From positions 1 to 18,809 of the forward strand of contig DVNG01000086.1 of the NCBI GenBank assembly GCA_018714545.1: a stretch of DNA of 18,809 bases, written 5' to 3'. This DNA comes from Limousia pullorum. GTDB taxonomy: Bacteria; Bacillota; Clostridia; Oscillospirales; Acutalibacteraceae. The notes beneath the pieces are model-generated. The model was not told the DNA's origin, did no database searches, and worked only from the letters and a program-made list of their open reading frames with translations. Shown here piece after piece: positions 7,135 to 14,997 of the stretch (the first letter of the stretch is position 1; the number at the start of each line of letters is the position of its first letter). A program made the position numbers and the translations under genes.

Positions 7135-7338
7135 CTATTTAAACTCTCTCCCGCTTTTGTTATCTCTGAATTTTATACGTTCAATAAGTTCAAAGCCTGA
7201 AAGATATATTACATACTTCAGATGTCTTATCAAATCGTTAGCTCGTTTTTCAACGTCTGTTTCTTCCTTAATCACGGATTTATTTCCTTCAAATGTCGTG
7301 GGGTCCGGATATCCCTCGCTGTTATATTTTGGATTCAC
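7135..7338 (-). CDS. Hypothetical 67-residue phage protein
   Basis: A small, highly charged soluble protein that I do not recognise. It begins with a GTG codon at 7338, with GAGGTG 8 bases upstream; that site overlaps the last codons of the zinc-ribbon gene, so the two are likely coupled. The N-terminus (MNPKYNSEGYPDPT) resembles the opening of many short clostridial phage proteins placed before the late regulator. The rest is predicted helical (VEKRANDLIRHLKYVIYLSGFELIERIKF). No cysteines, signal peptide or membrane segment. Position between replication genes and late regulator suggests an accessory regulatory role, which is only a guess. Confidence 0.7.
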   Translation of the reverse strand: MNPKYNSEGYPDPTTFEGNKSVIKEETDVEKRANDLIRHLKYVIYLSGFELIERIKFRDNKSGREFK

Positions 7339-7340
7339 TG

Positions 7341-7496
7341 TTAAATCACCTCGTTTAATTTTTTGCGTAGTCCCTTATATCCCGTTTTGTCTTTCTTATT
7401 AGCACAGTGGGGACAAATATATTTTTTAGGTTTATGAATCTGCTGAATACTTACCTGCCAAATTAAACCGCACACATAGCATTTACGCTCAATCAT
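7341..7496 (-). CDS. 51-residue zinc-ribbon protein
   Basis: A very short gene starting MIERKCYVCG and containing a second pair CPHC at residues 28-31. The CxxC-N19-CxxC arrangement is a zinc ribbon, typical of small nucleic-acid-binding or adaptor proteins. The C-terminal third is strongly basic (NKKDKTGYKGLRKKL), consistent with nucleic-acid contact. Its ATG overlaps the SNF2 helicase stop codon as ATGA, a classical coupling signal, and its own stop is followed after two bases by the GTG start of the next gene. It may be an accessory factor for the helicase and nuclease upstream, but only gene order supports that. Confidence 0.75.
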   Translation of the reverse strand: MIERKCYVCGLIWQVSIQQIHKPKKYICPHCANKKDKTGYKGLRKKLNEVI

Positions 7497-8884
7497 GTTG
7501 CACCGCCTTTTGATGCTTTCTGTTTTTGTATACGTGCTTTCAGAACTTTCATAACGGTTTCGTGTGTGTTAGTACGATCTTTCACAGCTGCTATAATATC
7601 CTCGTCAACGCATCCTTGTGCTACAAGAAAATGATTATATATTTTATCGTAAGGTGACCCCTGTCGCCAAAGCCTGCATTTTCCCTGATCATTTAATTCA
7701 AAACTCCAATTAGGAGTAAACCAAACTATGTGACGGCCTCCTGCCTGTAAATTAAGTCCATAAGCGCAGCTTGACGGGTGTACCAACAGAACATCAATTT
7801 TTCCGTTGTTCCATGCATCCTCATCTTCCGTACCTTTATATACTCGTACACATAGTTTTGTTTTTGAAAGCCGTTCAAGAATTCTATCTCTGTCATGCTG
7901 AAAACCATAAAAAGTAATGCACGGCTCTCCATCAATCCTTTCGAGAAGCTCCATATATGCATCAAGTTTGCAATCATGTATATGTACAACTTTTTTATCC
8001 TCATCGTAAATGGCACCGCTGCAAAACTGCTGAAGTTTGTTAGTAAGGACGCCGGCAGCACTTGCAGTAATTACATCCTCATCAACCTCAAGCAACAAAT
8101 CTCTTTCAAACTGGTCGTATGCTTTTTTTGCCTTATCATCCAAAAGCACCGGTATTTCGTGGTCAATACAAGCAGGTAATTCAAGATAGTCCTCTGCTTT
8201 CATACTGACGCAAATATCACTTATGGCCTTTAACACCGCAACCTCCGCACCAGACTTAGCTTTATAACTCCAAATCTGTGTTGCATTTCTCTTATCCGGG
8301 TCAAAGTACATTTGACGGTATTGCGTAAGTGTCTTTCCTAATCGCTGTCCGCCGTCAAGCAAATAAACCTGCGCCCATAAATCCTCAAGTCCCTTTGATG
8401 ATGGCGTACCGGTAAGTAAAACTATTTTTCTACAAAAACGGCGGACAGGCTTTATTGCTTTAAATCTTTTACTTCGACTGTTTTTAAAGCTTGTACTCTC
8501 GTCAAGCACCAACATATCAAACGGCCAAGCCTGTTTATAATAATCAACCAACCACGGAATATTTTCTCGATTTATGATATATACATCTCCCGGTGTATTT
8601 AATGCCCTGATTCGTTTGGAAGAAGATCCCAGCACCGTGACTATCCTCAAGTGTTTAAGATGGTCCCATTTAGCCGCTTCTTTGCTCCATGTTCCTTCCG
8701 CAACTTTTTTCGGCGCAACTACCAAGGCTTTACTTATACTCCAACGATAGTATTTCAACATATTTATTGCCGTCAAGGTGATCGAAGTTTTACCAAGTCC
8801 GGGTCGTAAAAACAATCCAACCGCCGGATCTGTCACTATACGCTGAATACAGTACGATTGATAATTATGCGGTTTATAAATCAT
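7493..8884 (-). CDS. SNF2-family DEAD/DEAH helicase
   Basis: A 463-residue superfamily 2 helicase/translocase of the compact phage SNF2 type. Motif I is LRPGLGKTS (26-34), the Walker B box is VLDEST (126-131) in place of DEAH, motif III is LTGTPSS (157-163), and the C-terminal RecA lobe ends with GLNLQAGG (376-383) and the arginine-finger motif CRLWRQG (403-409). Phage proteins of this build usually accompany a VRR-NUC nuclease, as here, and are thought to help replication, recombination or genome processing. The ATG overlaps the nuclease gene end by 11 bases, and the gene end overlaps the zinc-ribbon start. No extra domains are visible. Confidence 0.95.
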   Translation of the reverse strand: MIYKPHNYQSYCIQRIVTDPAVGLFLRPGLGKTSITLTAINMLKYYRWSISKALVVAPKKVAEGTWSKEAAKWDHLKHLRIVTVLGSSSKRIRALNTPGDVYIINRENIPWLVDYYKQAWPFDMLVLDESTSFKNSRSKRFKAIKPVRRFCRKIVLLTGTPSSKGLEDLWAQVYLLDGGQRLGKTLTQYRQMYFDPDKRNATQIWSYKAKSGAEVAVLKAISDICVSMKAEDYLELPACIDHEIPVLLDDKAKKAYDQFERDLLLEVDEDVITASAAGVLTNKLQQFCSGAIYDEDKKVVHIHDCKLDAYMELLERIDGEPCITFYGFQHDRDRILERLSKTKLCVRVYKGTEDEDAWNNGKIDVLLVHPSSCAYGLNLQAGGRHIVWFTPNWSFELNDQGKCRLWRQGSPYDKIYNHFLVAQGCVDEDIIAAVKDRTNTHETVMKVLKARIQKQKASKGGAT

Positions 8885-9164
8885 CGGCTTTCACCTCCTT
8901 TATAAAGCCATCAACTTTCTCTTTTGTGTCTATCCTTTTCACTTCAAAACCTAAACCTGAAATAACTGTACATACATAGCTTTGCAGTTTTCTTAATCTT
9001 TTCCCCGGTGCTTTCGTCTCCACAAAATAAATTCTGCCACCCGGTATCAGGACGATTCGGTCAGGCACGCCGTTAAGTCCCGGACTTATAAATTTTAAAG
9101 CCCTGCCATGCAAATCACTTTTTACTTTACGGCACAGATATTTTTCCACTTCCGCTTCAAGCAT
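8874..9164 (-). CDS. VRR-NUC domain nuclease
   Basis: A 96-residue single-domain nuclease of the PD-(D/E)xK superfamily. The catalytic elements are GVPDRIVL (32-39), then the strand IYFVETKAPG (45-54) with Glu49 and Lys51, and a Gln at 61 in the following helix. Stand-alone VRR-NUC proteins are common in phages and are predicted to act as structure-specific, Holliday-junction-type endonucleases. The chosen ATG at 9164 has GAGGTGAAATCA directly upstream; an in-frame ATG at 9224 would add 20 non-conserved residues and has no ribosome site. Overlaps the SNF2 helicase start by 11 bases, so both proteins are likely made together. Confidence 0.92.
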   Translation of the reverse strand: MLEAEVEKYLCRKVKSDLHGRALKFISPGLNGVPDRIVLIPGGRIYFVETKAPGKRLRKLQSYVCTVISGLGFEVKRIDTKEKVDGFIKEVKADDL

Positions 9165-9200
9165 TGATTTCACCTCTTTATATCCATGTAACAACATTCT

Positions 9201-9224
9201 CACGCGCGCGTATAATACGTGCAC
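9201..9224. other. Alternating CG tract and short palindromes upstream of the nuclease gene
   Basis: Bases 9202-9211 form the self-complementary ACGCGCGCGT, followed at 9210-9220 by the palindrome CGTATAATACG. On the minus strand the latter contains TATTAT, but no convincing -35 lies 16-18 bases upstream, so I do not call a promoter. The alternating purine-pyrimidine run is unusual in this AT-rich genome. Function unknown. Confidence 0.3.
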
Positions 9225-9297
9225 ACAGGCGGGTTAGGCGGGTATATATACTCCCTGTTTGCCTATTTAATATAGATAATAGTAAATAAATGTTACA

Positions 9298-9445
9298 TTG
9301 TTTACAAAGTATTAAAAATGGCTTTGTAATCGGTTTTTTACGTCAACAATCTATGTCAACAATCATGTCAACAATTATTTTTTGTTTACAAAGCGGCGTC
9401 AACAATCATTTTTTGTTTACATAGATCGTTTACAGCTTTGTTTAC
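9298..9445. repeat. Cluster of nine short repeats; candidate replication origin or operator array
   Basis: In the gap between primase-helicase and nuclease genes, GTCAACAA occurs at 9342, 9355, 9367 and 9398, and TTGTTTAC (or TCGTTTAC) at 9298, 9382, 9413, 9426 and 9438. The two forms are related inverted versions of GT(C/A)AACAA. A 24-base composite (9367-9390 and 9398-9421) is repeated with one mismatch, 31 bases apart. The stretch is AT-rich and the last copy overlaps the primase stop codon. Iterons beside a replication gene suggest an origin. Alternatively they are operators, because a promoter-like pair lies within them. The rest of 9165-9297 holds only the CG tract and AT-rich sequence with no gene. 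Confidence 0.6.
9374..9402 (-). promoter_or_regulatory. Candidate leftward promoter inside the repeat cluster
   Basis: On the minus strand TTGACG (plus 9397-9402) and AATAAT (plus 9374-9379) each match consensus at 5 of 6 positions and are separated by 17 bases. The -35 is part of one GTCAACAA repeat. It would transcribe the VRR-NUC, SNF2, zinc-ribbon and late-regulator genes. Because repeats of this composition generate TTGAC by themselves, the match may be accidental. Confidence 0.4.
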
Positions 9446-11847
9446 ATATTTTTTATTTCAAATCCCCTCTGTGTTCCATATGGACCCATTCTCTTGGCAC
9501 TGTTTGATCTCTCCCAACCAGACACTGTTGCTATAATGTTATTAATTTCTCTCGCATCTGAATTTTTAAGGTCCTTTATCGCTCCTCCAAACGCCTCGCA
9601 CCATATCTCAAGTGCACATATACGGTCACGGTGTACAAGCTTTACATCTCCCTGGACGCAGCCGCCCCAATACATTCTCCGCTTATCAAGTGACCATTTG
9701 CTCCAGTCTTCCGGAACTTTTCTCTCAAGGAACTCTCGCACGATACCTTCCCTGCTTGAAACTTCTCTGTGTTCCTCTTGTTTTTCTTTGGCGGCGGCTT
9801 CAATCTCTCCGCTTAGATACAAAGCTTCTCCAGCCTGCCAGCGCATAACCGCTTCTGCCCAAAGCTGATCAATTTCTTCGTTTAAATTTTTCCATACATT
9901 TTTTATACACGCCTGTTCACCTGTATCTATTGGCCAGAAACGACGGTTGCCTGTGGTATCCTGTAAAAAATCAGATGTATTGGTAGTACCAAAAAACACA
10001 CAGGATCTCGGGATTTCTTTGACGTGTCTGCCGTAAGCTGCACGAAACCTGTCCGCTCGTAGGCTAAGAAACTGTTTTATTCGTGCCACGTCTGTACGTC
10101 TAAAAGCGTCCAGCTCGCTGATTTCCACTAACCACACACCTTGTAAAAGTTCCGACGCTTCTTTACCTTCAAAGGTTCTTATGCTGTCATTAAACCAACC
10201 ACGGCTCATTTTATCAAGCAGTGTGCTTTTACCTATTCCCTGCGGGCCAGAAAGTATAACCATGCTGTCATATTTACACCCCGGTGTCATTGCACGGGCG
10301 ACGGCAGCGGTAAAAGCTTTTCTTGTAACAGCTCTATTGTATGGAGTGTCTTTCGCTCCCAGATAATCTATAAAAAGAGTATCAAGTCGCTGTGTGCCGT
10401 CCCACTTTCCCATTAAGCTTCTTAGATAATCCTGTATTTCATTAAATGCGAAACGATTTGAATGAAGCGACAACGCACCGTCGATCTTTCCTGTTCCTGT
10501 AATTTTGTAAACCTTTTCCAAGTACCAGTACAAACCTTGGTTGTCGTTATCATCCCAAAGCCGCCGTGTGCTGCGCTGATCCCAAGGTACCACGCTAAGA
10601 ACTTCTCCACGGCTTGCAAATTTATTAAGGGCGAATTTATCTTTAAGTAAAGGGTCGTGCTCCAAGATAATCAATATATTATTCATAGTGGCCTTTATGA
10701 TTCCTGTTTGCGGGCTTATTTCCAGCATTGTCATCCAGTTTGCCGGATTGTCTGCATTGTCAATACCCACACCGTTAAAATCTTTTGCCGCACTTTCATA
10801 CCTTTCCTGAGCCATAAGACCCGATACATCTGAAAGTCCTGTAGCAAATTCGCACATGGAGGCATACGACGGGAGTCGGTTTACCGGTGTATCAGGCTGT
10901 GCATCTTCATCGGCATCACCAAACTTATGCAAACGCACAAGGTCAAAAGCATTAACAAGCTTTCCGCTGCAGGGGTCTGTTGCATGATGGCTGTATAAAA
11001 ACTTACCGTTCTCGTAAATCACCGCACCACCTGTGGTAGATCCGCCGACATATGTGAATCTATTATTGTAATTATCCGCCGGCTCGTATATACCCGGAAT
11101 CAGATCCTGCATTGCTCTGTATATGTCATATGTACGACAAAATGCTCCGACTATACCGCTTTTACTTTCCGGGTCTCCTTGCTTGACTGCAAGTTTTGTA
11201 AACTTCTGCTGTCCGGGAATTGCAGGCCATTTCGTTATATCATGCCAATCATCATATTGTGCGAGTATACCGTCTGCAGATACAAAGGGTTTGTCACCAA
11301 CTACATAAACGTATTCACCGTCAGCACTACAGCTCGGCCAATACATTAGTCGACTTGGTTCAAATGTAGTTGGGTCTGCATAGTCAATACCAATATAATC
11401 CGCCATTTTACGGGCTATCGGTTCATATTCATCGGCGGTTACAGTTCTGTCCGTAGGAAAAAGCACACGCAAACGAGGTGCCGCCGGTTGATGCTTACGG
11501 GTACTATATACGCAGTACCCACAGCCAAGGGCCTCTACACGCCTCAGTATGCCGTCTTTAAATCCAGCAGGTATGTTGTCCAAGTCAAGGGTTATTACGT
11601 CACGGCCGGCAATATTGTTGGCTTTGCGGCGTGTACCGATAAGCGTTCCGCCTACAAATCCACCGATGTCCTTTAAATCGTCCTGCTGAGATTTTTTGAA
11701 ACCCATATATTCTGCAAAAGTTTCCGTTCCCCTTACAGGGGTTTTTAATTTCAGCCATAAGTCAGATACCATAAGAGTTTGAGGGTTCCAGTGCATTGAT
11801 CGCCTGCTGCTTCCGGTTGATATAATTATTTTTCTGTCATACTGCAT
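9442..11847 (-). CDS. AEP-like primase / VapE-family helicase
   Basis: An 801-residue replication protein. The N-terminal third looks like an archaeo-eukaryotic-type primase domain: acidic VITLDLDN (84-91) supplies the metal-binding Asp pair, followed by YSTRKH (114-119), PRLRVLFP (124-131) and PSRLMYWPS (164-172). The C-terminal part is a virulence-associated-E (PF05272-type) P-loop ATPase: Walker A GPQGIGKST (534-542), Walker B VWLVEISELDAF (571-582), sensor VFFGTTN (617-623) and GNRRFWPI (633-640). Such fusions prime and unwind DNA at phage origins. ATG 11847 has AAGGGG upstream and follows the polymerase stop by 12 bases. The repeat cluster at the gene's end is a plausible site of action. 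No truncation seen. Confidence 0.92.
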   Translation of the reverse strand: MQYDRKIIISTGSSRRSMHWNPQTLMVSDLWLKLKTPVRGTETFAEYMGFKKSQQDDLKDIGGFVGGTLIGTRRKANNIAGRDVITLDLDNIPAGFKDGILRRVEALGCGYCVYSTRKHQPAAPRLRVLFPTDRTVTADEYEPIARKMADYIGIDYADPTTFEPSRLMYWPSCSADGEYVYVVGDKPFVSADGILAQYDDWHDITKWPAIPGQQKFTKLAVKQGDPESKSGIVGAFCRTYDIYRAMQDLIPGIYEPADNYNNRFTYVGGSTTGGAVIYENGKFLYSHHATDPCSGKLVNAFDLVRLHKFGDADEDAQPDTPVNRLPSYASMCEFATGLSDVSGLMAQERYESAAKDFNGVGIDNADNPANWMTMLEISPQTGIIKATMNNILIILEHDPLLKDKFALNKFASRGEVLSVVPWDQRSTRRLWDDNDNQGLYWYLEKVYKITGTGKIDGALSLHSNRFAFNEIQDYLRSLMGKWDGTQRLDTLFIDYLGAKDTPYNRAVTRKAFTAAVARAMTPGCKYDSMVILSGPQGIGKSTLLDKMSRGWFNDSIRTFEGKEASELLQGVWLVEISELDAFRRTDVARIKQFLSLRADRFRAAYGRHVKEIPRSCVFFGTTNTSDFLQDTTGNRRFWPIDTGEQACIKNVWKNLNEEIDQLWAEAVMRWQAGEALYLSGEIEAAAKEKQEEHREVSSREGIVREFLERKVPEDWSKWSLDKRRMYWGGCVQGDVKLVHRDRICALEIWCEAFGGAIKDLKNSDAREINNIIATVSGWERSNSAKRMGPYGTQRGFEIKNM

Positions 11848-11859
11848 ATCGGTTACCCC

Positions 11860-13842
11860 TTAATCTTTCTTGAAGAATGTGCCTACCCAACCGTCAGCAC
11901 CCAGCGGTAAACCTGAAGCCCACGGTATGGGTTTACTCATTATTTGAATTACATCATCTAAAGAAGCTGTATCAGGAGTACAGTCAATAACTACTTCATC
12001 ATGAATATGAAATACAACTGGTATTCCCGCTGTTTCCAAATTTTCAATCGCTTGCGCCAAACAATCACGGGCTATAGCCTGCACACTATTTTCAACGAGC
12101 TTTCCTCCATATGTTTCTATGCGCTGCCATTTTTTAGACGTCTGATTCATGCCCATATATGACAGAGAAGGTTTTCCCCATTGATTTTCACCTATCTGAG
12201 GCGAAACATAAAATAGTTTTCTGCCGCTCGGTAGTAAAATAGTAAGCGCATCAAATCCAGTGTCGCAGTTAAGCTCATGGGATATTACCAACCCATTTAC
12301 ACCAACAGCTCCGCCCTGTGAAATGACTTGTACTGCCGCCGCTTCCATTTTGTACCAAAGGTCTCTGATTCTTTTGTTTGATTCTCTCCATCGGCTTACT
12401 ATGTCGGATAAGTCTTCCTCAGCTATCCCCATATCCAACGCACCCATAGCTATAAGCGCTCCTGTACCACCCTGATAGCCTAAGGCTAATTCCGCAACCT
12501 TCCCTTTCTGCCTGAGAGAATATTCTGGATTGCCTTTCTTAATAAGTTCTATAGGTACTCCAAACATCTGTGATGCAGAGGCCTCATAGATTTTGCCATG
12601 GGTTCTAAACACTTCCAATCTCCACTCTTCTCCGGCAAGCCACGAGATAACTCGAGCTTCAATTGCCGAAAAGTCAGCGTCAATAAGTACTTTGCCCGGT
12701 GCTGCAATAAATGCCGTTCTTATAAGCTGCGATAGTGTGTTAGGGATACTCCCATAAATAAACCTTAATGCTTCAATATTACGTTTTTTTACCAGTTCAC
12801 GCGCAAGCTCCAACGGATTTGTATATGTTCTCGGGAGGTTTTGAACCTGGACTAAACGGCCAGCCCACCTTCCGGTACGATTTGCGCCATAAAACTGCAA
12901 AAGCCCACGAACTCTGCCATCCTTACAAACGGCAGCTTCTATAGCATCATATTTTTTGGTGCTTGTCTTCCCCAATTCTTGTCTTATTTCAAGCATTCGC
13001 TTCACCTTAGGGCTATTATCCTTTTCGGCGAGCATCTTTGCGACTGTGTCCTTTCGCAGGTCAGATATATTTTCTCCTGTTTGAGATTCCAACCAAAGAG
13101 AGAGCTGCGCTACACTGGTGGGATTATTAAGCCCCGAAAGCTCCATAGCTTCTGCTACAAGCCTATCATGTACCGTTTTATCTATATTGAGCGCACCTTC
13201 AACGAGCTCCATATCAACAGCTACACCACGACTGTTTATAATAAGATCCCGTTCCCATTCTTTTTGTACAAAATCGGGTATTATTATTGAGGACAGTCGT
13301 TTTTCAATTTCCATCTCTGTAACAACATCCTGACGGCAGTACTCTTTAAACAACTGCCATCTTTCAGGTGCATGATGAGGCATGTTTCGTATTCTGCCGC
13401 CGTTAGCTTTTGTAGGCGCACACGGCACACAAAAATATCGTATAAGTGCTTTACCCGTATTTAGTTTACGTTTATCTTCCGGCAGTCCTAAAGCTCGGCC
13501 GGTTGCATCAAGTCCGGCGGTGTACCCGGCATACAAACCTTGAAACATTGTACAGCGCCACTGCTCTGGCGGAAGTTGCCTGCCCAAATATCTGGACAGG
13601 CAACCCCATTCAAACGCCGCATTGTATGCGTGCTTAATATAATCCGGTGAAGTCAGAGCATCAATAAGCCAGTTAGGAAGTATTTCACCCTGCATAAGAT
13701 CTACACAAAAAACATCTCCGCCGTCTACCGAGTAAGCAAACAGAAGTATTTCAAAATCATGGCTTTCTATGTATTTATGCGCTCCTGCTTTTGCTATAGG
13801 AACGCTTGAAAAAGTTTCAAGGTCTATACTCAAATGATGCAT
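11860..13842 (-). CDS. Family A DNA polymerase (phage PolA-type)
   Basis: A 660-residue replicative polymerase with proofreading and polymerase domains but no 5' nuclease. The 3'-5' exonuclease sites are SIDLETFS with Asp7/Glu9, HAYNAAFEWGCL (71-82) and YCRQD with Asp172. Polymerase motif A is LIDADFSAIEARVISWLAG (386-404), motif B RQKGKVAELALGYQGG (444-459) and motif C HIHDEVVID (612-620). All catalytic acidic residues are present, so the enzyme should be active. GGAGGGTG precedes the ATG at 13842. It follows the ssDNA-binding-type gene and precedes the primase-helicase, an arrangement common in Firmicute siphophages. Confidence 0.96.
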   Translation of the reverse strand: MHHLSIDLETFSSVPIAKAGAHKYIESHDFEILLFAYSVDGGDVFCVDLMQGEILPNWLIDALTSPDYIKHAYNAAFEWGCLSRYLGRQLPPEQWRCTMFQGLYAGYTAGLDATGRALGLPEDKRKLNTGKALIRYFCVPCAPTKANGGRIRNMPHHAPERWQLFKEYCRQDVVTEMEIEKRLSSIIIPDFVQKEWERDLIINSRGVAVDMELVEGALNIDKTVHDRLVAEAMELSGLNNPTSVAQLSLWLESQTGENISDLRKDTVAKMLAEKDNSPKVKRMLEIRQELGKTSTKKYDAIEAAVCKDGRVRGLLQFYGANRTGRWAGRLVQVQNLPRTYTNPLELARELVKKRNIEALRFIYGSIPNTLSQLIRTAFIAAPGKVLIDADFSAIEARVISWLAGEEWRLEVFRTHGKIYEASASQMFGVPIELIKKGNPEYSLRQKGKVAELALGYQGGTGALIAMGALDMGIAEEDLSDIVSRWRESNKRIRDLWYKMEAAAVQVISQGGAVGVNGLVISHELNCDTGFDALTILLPSGRKLFYVSPQIGENQWGKPSLSYMGMNQTSKKWQRIETYGGKLVENSVQAIARDCLAQAIENLETAGIPVVFHIHDEVVIDCTPDTASLDDVIQIMSKPIPWASGLPLGADGWVGTFFKKD

Positions 13843-13860
13843 TAAATCACCCTCCGTATT

Positions 13861-14586
13861 TTATCCAATAACTTCACCTGTTATCGGATTAACTCTAAAT
13901 CCTTGTTGTGTATATTGCGACTGATTGTATTGCTGCGGCATACCATACATCGGTTGTGCTGTTTGAGGCGTATTGTATGCAGGTTGTACTGCTTGCGGCG
14001 GCATATTATTATAATACGCAGCCGGCTGCGTTACAGTCGGTTGGGAATTAAAGGCCGCAAAATCACTTGCCGCTGAAGCTCCTCCGGACAGCGGTTCTCC
14101 GTCTCTGGTTTTCATTACATTACCCAGTCCGCAGGCAACTCCTTTGCTACCGGCATTATCATAAGGGAAAAAATTCACCGTTACACGTGCATACATTCCG
14201 CTGTAAATATCCTGAGGTGCAAGCTCACAGTTGATATTGTCAATTCCAACTACCTGCGGCTTGTTTTGTGTCGATGCAGTAATTACCCAGTGTCCTTTAC
14301 ATTCTTCGCCAAAAGGTAATCCGGACGGTCTCAAACCGTCACCGTCATGCAGGATATTCTTAGGCTGCGGATGAGCACCGCCCCACTTTTTATTTACACC
14401 CTCTGCGTAGGCAGCCTTTATAGATGCCTCTATATCCAACTTTGTTGCATTATCGCTCTTTGGAATAAGCAAGGTAACGCTGTATTTAGGAGTGCCACCG
14501 GACTGAGGAACCTTTGGTGTTGTCAAATGTACATATGAAAGTCTTACTTCTCCGGTCAAAACTTTAGTTGCTATATTCTGATACAT
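13861..14586 (-). CDS. DUF2815 protein, ssDNA-binding-type
   Basis: A 241-residue phage protein of the DUF2815 family, related to T7 gp2.5-like single-stranded-DNA-binding proteins. The first 165 residues form the folded domain (TGEVRLSYVHL 11-21, KYSVTLLIPK 34-43, IYSGMYARVTVNFFPY 127-142). Residues 180-230 are a low-complexity tail rich in Gln, Pro, Tyr, Asn and Met, and the end, PITGEVIG, lacks the acidic tip that most SSBs use to recruit partners. ATG 14586 has AAAGGGGAT upstream; the TTG two codons earlier is less likely. It lies directly before the DNA polymerase, with which it presumably cooperates. Confidence 0.88.
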   Translation of the reverse strand: MYQNIATKVLTGEVRLSYVHLTTPKVPQSGGTPKYSVTLLIPKSDNATKLDIEASIKAAYAEGVNKKWGGAHPQPKNILHDGDGLRPSGLPFGEECKGHWVITASTQNKPQVVGIDNINCELAPQDIYSGMYARVTVNFFPYDNAGSKGVACGLGNVMKTRDGEPLSGGASAASDFAAFNSQPTVTQPAAYYNNMPPQAVQPAYNTPQTAQPMYGMPQQYNQSQYTQQGFRVNPITGEVIG

Positions 14587-14613
14587 AATCAAATCCCCTT
14601 TAATTTATTTAGA

Positions 14614-14997
14614 CTATAAGTAAGTATTAAAATTGTCGCTTATTTTTTTCCATCGTTCGTACTTGGTTTTACATCTTTTTACTTCGTTGAGCCTTTTATT
14701 GTTTTGCGATTTTATTTTTTGAATGATTTTATCGTTTAAGTCATATCTAAATCTTGTATCAACGTATTCATTTTGATAAATTCTGCTTGCAATGTTCCAG
14801 TTCATTTTAGCGTCTTTAAGTTTGCATGATAGACAATCTCCTAATATCCTTATAGCATCTGTATTTCTCCATTCCTCTTTAAAAACACATTTAAAAAATT
14901 TCTTGATATTAGGAAGTGTGCTGTTTTCAAGAAATATATCCGGACTAATATAGAATGTACAATCGTCCACAAATACAAAAATCATTTCACTATCCAT
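14614..14997 (-). CDS. AT-rich orphan protein of unknown function (127 aa)
   Basis: I do not recognise this protein. It opens with a hydrophobic, acidic segment MIFVFVDDCTFYISPDIF, then becomes a Lys/Asn-rich, helical, basic protein ending KISDNFNTYL. Three cysteines (residues 37, 55 and 58; CLSC at 55-58) could bind metal or be incidental. AGGAG stands 8 bases before ATG 14997, inside the end of the DUF2800 gene, and the two genes overlap by 8 bases, so it should be translated. It is more AT-rich than both neighbours and splits a pair of genes that are usually adjacent, the hallmark of a recently acquired cargo gene. Confidence 0.7.
   Translation of the reverse strand: MDSEMIFVFVDDCTFYISPDIFLENSTLPNIKKFFKCVFKEEWRNTDAIRILGDCLSCKLKDAKMNWNIASRIYQNEYVDTRFRYDLNDKIIQKIKSQNNKRLNEVKRCKTKYERWKKISDNFNTYL

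Noticed and set aside
9165..9224. 20-residue N-terminal extension of the VRR-NUC protein
   Set aside because: The upstream ATG has no ribosome site and overlaps the palindromic tract, while ATG 9164 has GAGGTG at good spacing.
9331..9365. Other TTGAC-based promoters inside the repeats
   Set aside because: None has a reasonable -10 box 16-18 bases downstream; TTGAC arises from the repeat itself.
9298..9445. CRISPR-like array
   Set aside because: Units are only 8 bases, of two orientations, with irregular spacing and no spacers of uniform size, and no cas genes are nearby.
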